From Duncaniella muricolitica (lineage in GTDB: Bacteria; Bacteroidota; Bacteroidia; Bacteroidales; Muribaculaceae), in contig CP061009.1 in assembly GCA_025808375.1 (NCBI GenBank), forward strand, positions 806,001-870,000: DNA of 64,000 bases. The letters run 5' to 3'. Position 1 is the stretch's first letter. Each line of letters begins with the position of its first letter. Below, piece after piece: positions 8,661 through 17,800 of the stretch. The notes under the pieces are model-generated. The model had not been told where the DNA came from, ran no database searches, and was given only the letters and a program-made list of their open reading frames with translations. The translations under genes and the position numbers were made by a program.

Positions 8661-9983
8661 CTATGATTGCTTGAATTTATATTTAAGTCCATACTCTTCA
8701 AGTTTGCTGTATAGTGTTGTCCTGCCTATGCCGAGCAGTTCTGCGGCGACACTCCGGTTGCCGTTTGCCTGTTTCAACGCACGCAATATCCGCTCCTTAT
8801 CCTCCGCGTCATTGCGCAAGGCGAAGCTGACAGTAGAGGTCGGTTTCGTCACGGCAAGTTCCAGATGCTCTTTCATGACAACACCTTCCTGCGCCTGCAA
8901 TACAGCACCCATAACTTTCTGCCGAAGTTCCCGCACGTTGCCCGGCCATGCGTGTGTCAGCAACGCTTTACGTGCTTCGGAACTGAACCCGCTCACGCTA
9001 CACTCCAGCTCTCTGTTTGCCATATCACGGAAGAACTCTGCCAGCGGCATAATGTCTTCTTGACAGTCACGCAACGGAGGAACGGTTATCCCGAAGTCGT
9101 GCAGGCGGTACAGAAGATCCTGCCGAAAACGCTTTTCATTCACCGATACCTCCAAATCTTCATTGGTAGCAGCGATGATGCGGACATTGAAATTCCGGTC
9201 TGCCTTGTCTCCGACCGGGCGATACCGCCTCTCCTGTATGGCACGGAGCAACATCTGTTGGGTTTCCAACGCGAGGTTTCCTACCTCGTCCAGAAACAAC
9301 GTGCCGCCTTCCGCCTCATGGAAATATCCTTTCTTGGCATTGTCCGCACCTGTAAATGCACCTTTGACGTGTCCGAAGAAAGCCGACGGTGCAAGCTCTT
9401 TGGAGAGTGAACCGCAGTCCACCGCCACAAATGGCTTGCCTGCACGTTTGCTCTTGTCATGCAACAGGTGGGCAATATGCTCCTTGCCCGTGCCGTTCTC
9501 ACCAAATATCATCACGCTCATATCGGTGGCGGCTACCAGCCTTATGCGGTGCATGATTTTCTGAAAGGCGGAACCTTCACGGGCGAATATAGGCATACGG
9601 CGTTGTCCTGCCTGACGTTCTTTCAGTATGGAACGGATCAGGGGGACAAGTTTATCCTCCACAAGCTGTTTGGGAATATAGTCTATCGAGCCGAGTTTCA
9701 TGCTTTCCACGGCGGTATTAACTTCGGCGTAGTCGGTCATAATGATGAAGGGCTGCATCTTTCCCTCCTTTCGCATCCAGCACAAAAGGTCTATGCCACT
9801 GCCGTCAGGCAGACGCAGGTCGGCAACCACGATATCATTATCTGTTGCCTGTTGCAGATGTTTCTTCGCGGTTGAGAGGTGGTAAGCCTTCATATTGCGG
9901 TAGCCCTCCCGTGACAGCATATTGCAGACATATTCGCAATACACGATGTTGTCTTCCACCACAATTATTTTTGTCTTATTCAT
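8661..9983 (-). CDS. rteB: RteB, sigma-54-type response regulator
   Basis: NtrC-family regulator of 440 aa. The receiver domain has phospho-acceptor D55 in VVADLRLPDG. The AAA+ domain shows FGENGTGKE (Walker A, near 159-167), the sigma-54 contact motif GAFTGA, and TLFLDEVGNL (Walker B). The C-terminal Fis-type HTH is NRSVAAELLGIGRTTLYSKL (about 413-432). In CTnDOT it is phosphorylated by RteA and activates rteC. It overlaps the rteA end by 8 nt and belongs to the tetQ-rteA-rteB operon, so its translation depends on tetracycline release of tetQ. Confidence 0.95.
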   Translation of the reverse strand: MNKTKIIVVEDNIVYCEYVCNMLSREGYRNMKAYHLSTAKKHLQQATDNDIVVADLRLPDGSGIDLLCWMRKEGKMQPFIIMTDYAEVNTAVESMKLGSIDYIPKQLVEDKLVPLIRSILKERQAGQRRMPIFAREGSAFQKIMHRIRLVAATDMSVMIFGENGTGKEHIAHLLHDKSKRAGKPFVAVDCGSLSKELAPSAFFGHVKGAFTGADNAKKGYFHEAEGGTLFLDEVGNLALETQQMLLRAIQERRYRPVGDKADRNFNVRIIAATNEDLEVSVNEKRFRQDLLYRLHDFGITVPPLRDCQEDIMPLAEFFRDMANRELECSVSGFSSEARKALLTHAWPGNVRELRQKVMGAVLQAQEGVVMKEHLELAVTKPTSTVSFALRNDAEDKERILRALKQANGNRSVAAELLGIGRTTLYSKLEEYGLKYKFKQS

Positions 9984-12294
9984 CTTCGTATTTTCTCCTT
10001 TCCTCTTCTGCCAACCGTATTATTTCCACTCCCTTATCCAGCACGGCAGTCACGGCATGGCTTAACGCTTCACCATCCGGGAGAGCATCGCCACGAAGCA
10101 ATCCGTAAAGTACATTCAGCGGTTGGTCGGCACGGAGCACCTCCCACGAACTGCGCAGGTGGTGGATCAGGGAATCCAGCTTTTGCAGGTCTTTTTCTTT
10201 TGCTGCATCCCGTACCGCCTGCATTTCCTTTTCTGTTTCAGTTATCAACTTTTCCAGCATGACGGCTTCATTGCCATAGGACAATAAGGCGGAAAAGTCC
10301 GGTTTCCCGTCCGGTGTCGCTTTTATGGCACACCTGTCGGAAACCTCCATCAGTTCCGATATGGAGAACGGTTTGAACAGGCATCCGGCAAAGCCTTTTG
10401 CCAATAGTTCCCCTTTGTTACAACTGCCCGAAGCGGTTGCCACAACCACCGGGATTGTTGGTGAATTGCCCACGTTGGACGAACGCAACAGTTCCAGCAA
10501 TTCGAAACCGTTTATATCGGGCATATTCAAGTCTGTCAGCAACAGGCTGTATTCTTTCTGGCGTATCATTTCCATCAGTGCCGCAGCATCGGTGCAAGTG
10601 TCGCAGTGTATTCCTTCTTGGGAATACATCTCTTTCAGCATCAGAAGTAATACCTCATCATTGTCAATGGCGACAACATCATGGAATTTATTGTTATGAT
10701 AAACAGGTGTATTGCTTGTATATCCAAGCTGTTCTTCAGCTTCCTGCATAGAAATTTCAACTGTGAAACGACTGCCTTTCCCTTTCTTGCTGTCTAAACG
10801 GATTGTTCCGCCAAGCATCGACACAATATTACGCATTATGGCAAGCCCAAGCCCGAAACCCTCCTTTGCGGCGGCATTTGATAGACGTTCAAACGCACCG
10901 AACGCTTGTTTCTGTTCCTCTTCTGTCATGCCTGTACCTGTATCTTCAACGACCAGTGTCAGAACTCCATTATCATATTCAGTAATCAAAGAAACACCGC
11001 CTTCTTCTGTGAACTTGACAGCGTTTGACAGCAGGTTATTCCCGATTTGTATTATTCGCTCTTTGTCGGTCAATACAATGGCATCGTGTCCAGTCTTCAC
11101 GGACAAGGACAGCCCTTTGTTCACGGCAACAGGCATGAACTCCGTTTCAAGTGTGTGCGTGATTGCTGAAATCCGGCAGGGTGACAGACGGGGCTGTTCC
11201 TTGCCGTTGTCCAGGCGGAAGAAGTCAAGCAAAGTGTTAAGCATATCCCGCATACGGTCGGAGGATTGCAGTATGTTTTGGATATACTGCCCGGACTTAT
11301 CCTCACACTGTTCTTTCCGTATCAGTCCGGCATAGCCTGTTATTGCTGTCAGCGGTGTGCGCAGTTCATGGGTGATAGTATGTACCGCCTTCTTCCTTGA
11401 CGTTATCAGTGCCTCGTTCCGTTGTACGGATTGTTCCAGTTGCCTTATCAAATCAGTTGTCTTGTGCTTGTATTGTTTAATGCTTTTTGCATCACGATGT
11501 ATGATGATGTAGGAAATTAACAACAATAGAAGAACGAATCCCATTAAACCGCCTACTTGCATAAATGACTTTTCACGCATGGCAACTATTTCGTTTTCCC
11601 GGCTTTGCAGTTCGGTTTGTACCTTTTCTTCTATTTGGCAAATCAATTCTTGCAGTTGTCTGTTAAGTTCTGCATTACGAGCTGCAAGGCTGTCGGCTTG
11701 TTCCGACAATTGGCGATCCTGCACTTTCTGTTCGCTGATTACGTTTCTATTGACCGAATGAAGGATAGTGGTTGATACTGCTGGAGTTACTTCCTTTTTT
11801 TTGCCGAATATGCCTAAGAAACCTTTTCGTTTTGGCTTTTTGGACTGTTCCTGCACACTTTTCTGTACAATAACCGGAATTTGATTGGCTATCTTCTTGT
11901 TAATAGATTGTTGTTCATCCATTAACCGGACTATCTGGAACATCTGTCGTTCCTTATCCTCTAAAAGACTGCGCACACTATCGATGCGCTCTGCTGGATA
12001 GGTGGCCTTGAAACGGCAGAGCATACTGTCCATTGCCATACGCCGTGCATGGTAATGCTCGATATCTTTATCGTTCCATTCCAGTATTGTTTCACCCAAT
12101 AGAGAAAATTTTATCATTTGAATATTGATATTGTTTATTTCTTTTCGGAGCTCGTCTATTTTTTTATTGCCAAGTTCTAATGCTTCTATCTCCTGCCATT
12201 CATAGAGGCTATTATATGCCATACATCCGATAAGAATGGAGATAAGTATATATCCCAACCGTATTGCCTTATAGAAATTTCCTGACCGCTCCAT
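9976..12294 (-). CDS. rteA: RteA, hybrid sensor histidine kinase
   Basis: 772-aa membrane kinase. Two membrane helices (about 13-33 and 248-267) enclose a long helical periplasmic sensor region. Then come a HisKA domain with HELRTPLTAITGY (near 312), HATPase_c (NLLSNAVKFTEEGG and the GTGMTEEEQ and GFGLGLAI boxes), a receiver domain (LLLTDLNMPDINGFE), and a C-terminal HPt-like helix pair with HHLRSSWEVL. The kinase, receiver and HPt order implies an internal phosphorelay before transfer to RteB. The stimulus is unknown; tetracycline acts on operon expression rather than being shown to bind RteA. The gene overlaps the tetQ stop by 1 nt. Confidence 0.95.
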   Translation of the reverse strand: MERSGNFYKAIRLGYILISILIGCMAYNSLYEWQEIEALELGNKKIDELRKEINNINIQMIKFSLLGETILEWNDKDIEHYHARRMAMDSMLCRFKATYPAERIDSVRSLLEDKERQMFQIVRLMDEQQSINKKIANQIPVIVQKSVQEQSKKPKRKGFLGIFGKKKEVTPAVSTTILHSVNRNVISEQKVQDRQLSEQADSLAARNAELNRQLQELICQIEEKVQTELQSRENEIVAMREKSFMQVGGLMGFVLLLLLISYIIIHRDAKSIKQYKHKTTDLIRQLEQSVQRNEALITSRKKAVHTITHELRTPLTAITGYAGLIRKEQCEDKSGQYIQNILQSSDRMRDMLNTLLDFFRLDNGKEQPRLSPCRISAITHTLETEFMPVAVNKGLSLSVKTGHDAIVLTDKERIIQIGNNLLSNAVKFTEEGGVSLITEYDNGVLTLVVEDTGTGMTEEEQKQAFGAFERLSNAAAKEGFGLGLAIMRNIVSMLGGTIRLDSKKGKGSRFTVEISMQEAEEQLGYTSNTPVYHNNKFHDVVAIDNDEVLLLMLKEMYSQEGIHCDTCTDAAALMEMIRQKEYSLLLTDLNMPDINGFELLELLRSSNVGNSPTIPVVVATASGSCNKGELLAKGFAGCLFKPFSISELMEVSDRCAIKATPDGKPDFSALLSYGNEAVMLEKLITETEKEMQAVRDAAKEKDLQKLDSLIHHLRSSWEVLRADQPLNVLYGLLRGDALPDGEALSHAVTAVLDKGVEIIRLAEEERRKYEDE

Positions 12295-14219
12295 TATTTT
12301 AATGACATTGATTTTTGGAACATGAATAAAAGTTTATCTTTTTCGTTCATGCGGATATTATCAGAATAACCGTCTTTTGTTATTTGATACCCACATGGCT
12401 TAACCATAAAAATGCCTAAGCCCTTAGTGTACGAACTTACTTCTGAGGCATAGTCTTTACTTGTATTTAATGGAACTTTCCCTTTAATATGACACCACTC
12501 ATTATTACAACTGATGTCTTCAATCTCAGACATCAGTTTTTGCAAATCTGTAATAGCTTTGGAACTCGCTACTTGGGGTATCTGCAACTCAAAACAGAGC
12601 ATCGGTTCGAGAATGTCCACACCTGACTGTTGCAAAGCCAGCCTGAAGACATAAGGGGTCAGCTGTCTGAAATCAGCAGGTGTACTTACCGGGCTATAAT
12701 ACTCGGCTTGAGTAAAAGTTACTTTCAGATCTGTCACTTCCCATCCATGTAAACCAGATTGGCAAGACATACGAATCCCTTCAAAAACGGCATTTTGAAA
12801 AGAATGGTTCAGATAACCATAGGAGATGTCACTTTCGATTTGCAACCCTGCCCCTAACGGTAAGGGTTCAAGAGTCAGCCCTATTGTGGCCCAGTAAGGG
12901 TTGGGTGGTACTTCGATCTGAATAATCTTATTGACCTTTTTTATAGGTCGTTCTTTGTAGATAGTCTTGATCTCATCAAAATGGACCTTTACGGAAAATC
13001 GTTCTTCCAGCAATGTCTGTATGATTTCCTTTTGGGTCAAACCATATAACGAGATTTCCAATTCATCACTATATGAGTTTATGGAAAAGGACAAAGACGG
13101 GTCTTCAATCCACAATGTATTCAGAGCGGATATCACCTTGCTTCTCTCTTCGGGCTTATTTGGCCGGACGGAGGATTTGAGAGCGGGATGCTGATGAGAT
13201 AATCCTTGAATCAAACAAGGTTTAGCACCTAAATAATCTCCGATTCGAAAATCTTCTATATCTTCTACAATCGCGATATCATTGGCACCCACTTCATCAA
13301 CATTTATCTCTCTGCCCTGATAAATAGTCTTTAGATTTTTAATCTTGATGAATTTTTCCGAATCGTTGATTCTTACAACGTCTCGAAGTCTCAGACTTCC
13401 GTCAATTATTTTAAGAAAACTTCTTTTATGCCCTTTGGGGTCATGCTCTATCTTATAGAGATAAGCTGAAAGTCTGTTTGAGACTGATGCCGGAGGAAGT
13501 ATAAAAGAAGAAATGGCGTCCAACAACTCATTGATACCGATATTGAACATTGCTGATCCATGTAGCACCGGATAGACTTTGGCTTTTGCCACAAGAGCGA
13601 TTATCGTATTCCAATAATCAGCCGGTGAAATTTCGCTATCCGCCAAATATCGTTCTAATATATCGTCGTCATGGTTGCATACAAATTCTTTGTATTCTTC
13701 CTTTATATATGTTTGGGAGCAAACCGGATAAACCGATCCATCGACAACAGTTTGCATAAACAGGACATCTTGCGACAGATTTGTTTTTATATCCATATAC
13801 AAACGCTCCAAATTCACACCGGCACGGTCAATCTTATTGATAAATATAATTGTCGGGATTTGCAGCTTTTGTAAAGTACTGAACAGCAACTTTGTCTGCG
13901 CTTGTATGCCTTCCTTTGCGGATAAGATGAGGACTGCTCCATCAAGCATTTTGAATGTCCGCTCCACTTCCGCAATAAAATCCATGTGTCCCGGAGTGTC
14001 AATGATATTGCATTTCACTCCATTCCAGATAATAGATGTCGTAGAAGCCCGGACAGTAATTCCTCTACGTTTCTCTATATCCATAGAGTCCGTTATGGTG
14101 TCACCATTATCCACACGGCCGCACTTTTCCGTTGCTCCACTGGCAAACAGCAGATTCTCGGTTACGGAAGTTTTTCCTGCATCAATGTGAGCAAGAATTC
14201 CTAAATTTATAATATTCAT
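12294..14219 (-). CDS. tetQ: Tet(Q) tetracycline resistance ribosomal protection protein
   Basis: EF-G-like GTPase that removes tetracycline from the ribosome. G-domain motifs are clear: AHIDAGKT (residues 10-17 of the 641-aa form), [15 protein letters not shown]. The 641-residue length fits Tet(Q). A longer 657-aa form from the GTG at 14267 (with AGGAGG 9 nt upstream) is possible. I prefer the ATG at 14219 because the attenuator stem ends 8 nt before it and would regulate precisely that start. First gene of the tetQ-rteA-rteB operon, so resistance and conjugation control are co-induced. Confidence 0.97.
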
Positions 14220-14227
14220 TTGGATTA

Positions 14228-14338
14228 AGCAATAATATACTACAGTAGATGCATTGTCGAAACGCACCTTTTAATACCTCCTCGTAGCATATGAGAACTA
14301 CAGGATTACTAACTCGTATTAATATGTATATTATTACT
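14228..14338 (-). promoter_or_regulatory. tetQ translational attenuator stem
   Basis: RNA 14326-14338 (AGUAAUAAUAUAC) can pair with 14228-14240 (GUAUAUUAUUGCU) over 13 bp with one G-U. The upstream arm covers the stop codon of the leader peptide and the downstream arm ends 8 nt before the tetQ ATG. A ribosome stalled on the leader by tetracycline would open the stem. Translational attenuation with a very short leader peptide is the known control of tetQ in CTnDOT. Confidence 0.8.
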
Positions 14339-14345
14339 GCCGCAT
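14334..14345 (-). CDS. tetQ leader peptide, three codons (MRQ)
   Basis: The minus strand reads ATG CGG CAG TAA just after the promoter. Its stop codon lies inside the upstream arm of the attenuator stem, so ribosome position on this mini-ORF decides whether the stem forms. A three-residue leader agrees with the published CTnDOT tetQ control model. Confidence 0.75.
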   Translation of the reverse strand: MRQ

Positions 14346-14353
14346 AACGATTA

Positions 14354-14384
14354 CAAAATTACACAAAAAAATATATCTAACAAA
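14354..14384 (-). promoter_or_regulatory. tetQ-rteA-rteB promoter
   Basis: -33 TTTG (14381-14384) and -7 TAATTTTG (14354-14361) with an exact 19-bp spacer, a full match to the Bacteroides primary-sigma consensus. Transcription should start a few bases before the leader-peptide ATG at 14345. Confidence 0.85.
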
Positions 14385-14749
14385 AGTGGGAGGATTTTTT
14401 AACTTTTTACCATAGACATTTTATTAGGGAAGCGTAGGTTCAACTGGCAAGTACAAATAAGTAGAAATGTTTGAACAACACCGTTTTAGGAAGTTGAAAA
14501 ATCAAGTTTCTCTCTCGGTATAGCGTTTATTTTGGCCAATATCTTCTTTAGTTTAGCATTTGTGTATTTCCCATTCGTGTTCTATTTAGCTCCTTATTAT
14601 GAGTATGTAGCAAGTTACTTATCAAATTCAGCCTCTTTGAGGGTCAAATATGGTTTTGCAAATGGTGACTGACAAGACATAAACAAGGTCAGCAGGAATT
14701 TTTTACATAAATGGACATGAATGTATATAACCTAAAATAAGAATAAATT

Positions 14750-14853
14750 TTAATAAGGGCTGCCCAAAAAGAAAAAAATGCAGTTGCCATCCTATAGATA
14801 CTTGCAGAAAGGATAAAATTTACTTTTAGACCTTTTGGGATAGCCCTTATTAA
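14750..14853. mobile_element. MITE-like element, 104 bp, with ~20-bp terminal inverted repeats
   Basis: Left end TTAATAAGGGCTGCCCAAAA and the reverse complement of the right end TTAATAAGGGCTATCCCAAA differ only by a short change in the middle. The TTAA at both outer edges may belong to the repeats or be a target duplication. The AT-rich core has no ORF. The rest of the 14,385-14,876 gap is AT-rich and I see nothing else in it. A long-range terminator hairpin is the alternative reading. Confidence 0.55.
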
Positions 14854-14876
14854 TACTTCAGATAAAATTCCTTAGG

Positions 14877-17800
14877 TTATATTTTCAATCCTTTGGACCG
14901 GGTTTCCTCCTTGGCATACAGTCCCGGACGCCCGATTATGACATGGTTGGCAACGATACTATCCGCCGGACTGCGTATCTGCGGCGGTGCATTTTCGGGA
15001 TATTGCGCCTGCCTGTTCCTCACATCTTCCGCTTCCGGCTTGAGCTGTTGCCCTTCATTCTCCTTTTCTGCGACTTCGGGCGTGGGTGGCGCAAGCTCCA
15101 GCTGAATTTTTCGGTCAAGGGCGGCAAGTTCGGACTTCAACTGCTTCAGCTCGTCCTCCTTCTTCCACACCTTACCCGCTATCTCCTGTAACTGCGGTAT
15201 CTCCATCTCCAGCACCTCGTTCTTCGCCTTGTACTGGTCGATGATGGAGGGTATCCTCTCCATCGCGTTGAGGAAGTTGCGGGCGGCGGCCAACGGGTCA
15301 GCCATCGCCAGATGCCCGTTGTTGTAGGTGTACTTGTAGTTCCCCTCGACCACGAAGCGGTTGTCGGTGAACTCCAATCCCTCTTTGAGTATCCTTTCGC
15401 TCACCACCTTTATCGGAAAACCGTAAAGTTCACCGACCTGCGTGTACAACCCTCCGGTCGTGGCATTCTTGGCTATCTCCTGCAAACGCTTTCCGATGAC
15501 CTTCTCATCGGCGGAATCCACTCCGTCCACCTTTATTATATTAAGGCGGTTGCCCTCCTTGTCGGTCTGCACCACCGACAGGAAGCGGTTCCAGTCCTCC
15601 GTCATGGCATCTATGAAAGCCGTGTTGTTGCGCAACTCGCCGGTCTTTGACTCCAGCTTGAACTCCGAATCACGCTTGCCCTTGTTGAACGACTTGCGTT
15701 CCCCTTCGAGCGATGCGATCCGCTTTTCCAGTTTCGCCTTGTCCAACAGGTCGGTATTGCCGGAGAGCAACGCCATGTATTCCGAGAAATTCATGCCCGA
15801 TTTTTCGTCCATTGCCCCCTCGTCGATGGTACGCGCACCCATCGCACCGCTTTTGAGCTGGCTTATGAAAGTCTGCTTGCAGTGCAGGAGGTTGAACTTG
15901 TAGCTGTCCAGTGACTTCTCCACCGCGTAGATGATTACATCCACGTTGTTCCCGGCGAAATGTTTGGCAATCTCATTACCTGCCCTAACTCCGCGTCCGT
16001 CACGCTGTTGCAAGTCGGACGGTCGCCACGGCGTATCGAGATGATGGATAGCCACACACCGTTTCTGGGCGTTCACACCCGTTCCGAGCATAGAGGTAGA
16101 GCCGAACAGCACACGCACCGTCCCGGCGTTCATGGCGTCTATCACCGCCTTCCGCGCCTTGTCGGTCTTGCACTCCTGAATGAAGCGCACCTCGCTTGGC
16201 GGTATACCGTAGTCCTCCGTCAGTTTGCGCTTGATTTCCGAATAGACGTTCCACCCGTCGCCCGGCTGGTATGTCCCCAAATCAGAGAAAACGAACTGCG
16301 TGCCTTTCTGGGCGTCGTATTTTTGATAATACTCCGCGATCATCTTGGCACAGTGACTCGCTTTGTTGTCGGGATGATCTTCGTAATTCGGGTCTATCAT
16401 GCGCATGTCGAGTGCCATTTTCCGGGCATAGTCCGTGGCGATGAGCATCTTCGCCTTTTCTTCCGTTTCCGAAAGCGGCAGCCTGCCCAACAAGGTGGCA
16501 TCGCCCGTCTTGGCGAACTGCATCAGTTTCTGTATGAAGTCCTCCTGTTCCGGCGTGGGCGGTATATGGTGCAGTATCTCGTTCTTGGCAGGACGGTCAA
16601 CGCCCACATCCTCCGCCGTGCGGTAGTCCGTGATTTCATTATAGAAGGCGGCAAGCTCCGGCACTTTGATGAAGTAGCGGAAACGCTCCTTCTGGACCAC
16701 ATTGTTCGTCACGTTAAATTCAAAATCCGTCGTCTTCTTGGCAAATATCGCCGCCCAAGCGTCGAAACACCTTATGTCCTGCCGTTCCAGCTCCTTCGGG
16801 CGCAGGTACTTGAACAGCAGGTACAATTCAGTCAGTGAGTTGCTGATAGTCGTGCCGGAGAGGAAGGTCGCACCCAAGTCTTTTCCTGTGCGCTCCTGTA
16901 TGGTGCGTATGGCAAAGAGCATGTTAAGTGCCTTCTGGCTTCCCTCGCTGTTTCCCAATCCCGCCACACGGTCGTGGCGCGTGTTGAAAGTCAGATTCTT
17001 GAACTGGTGGCTCTCATCTATGAAGATGTGGTCGATGCCCATCTGCTTGAAATCCACCACGTCGTCCGTGCGTGACTTTATGGCGTGTTCCACCTTCTCC
17101 AGCTTCGCTTCAAGGTTGTGCTTGCGCTTCTCCAATCCTTTCAGCATCGCCCGCGACACGTTCTTTCCCTGCTGCCGTAGCACTTCGAGGTTTTCCTCCA
17201 CCGTGTCAAGCTCTGCTTGCAGGATGCGCTGCTGCAATTCCGGCGACTGCGGTATCTTGCCGAACTGGTCGTGCGACATGATGACGCAATCGTAGTCGTT
17301 GTTCTTTATATTATTGAAGAAGCGCACACGGTTGGCGGTCGAAAAGTCCTTCTCCGAAGCGTACAGAATACGTGCGTTGGGATATGCCGCCTGATAGGTG
17401 GCTGCAATCTCCGCAACGTTGGCTTTCAGCCCGATAATCATCGGCTTGTGTGCCAAATTCAGACGCTTCATCTCATGCGCGGCGATGCACATTATCAGCG
17501 TCTTACCGGTTCCCACCTCGTGGTCGCAAATTCCGCCGCCGTTCTGTTTCAACATCCAGACGCAATCCATCTGTGAGGGATAGACGCTCTTGATACCCCG
17601 GCTTGCCAGCCCTTTCAGGTTGAGGTCGGGAAAGGTCTGATGGGAGCCGTCGTAGCGCGGGCGCACGAAACAGTTGAACTTGCGGTTATACATCGTCACA
17701 AGCCGCTCCTTGAACTGCGGCGACTGCTCTTCGAGCCATTCGGAGAAGCCGTTTCGTATCTCGTCAATCTTGGCGTTGGCGAGTTGTATTCCCTCGCTGT

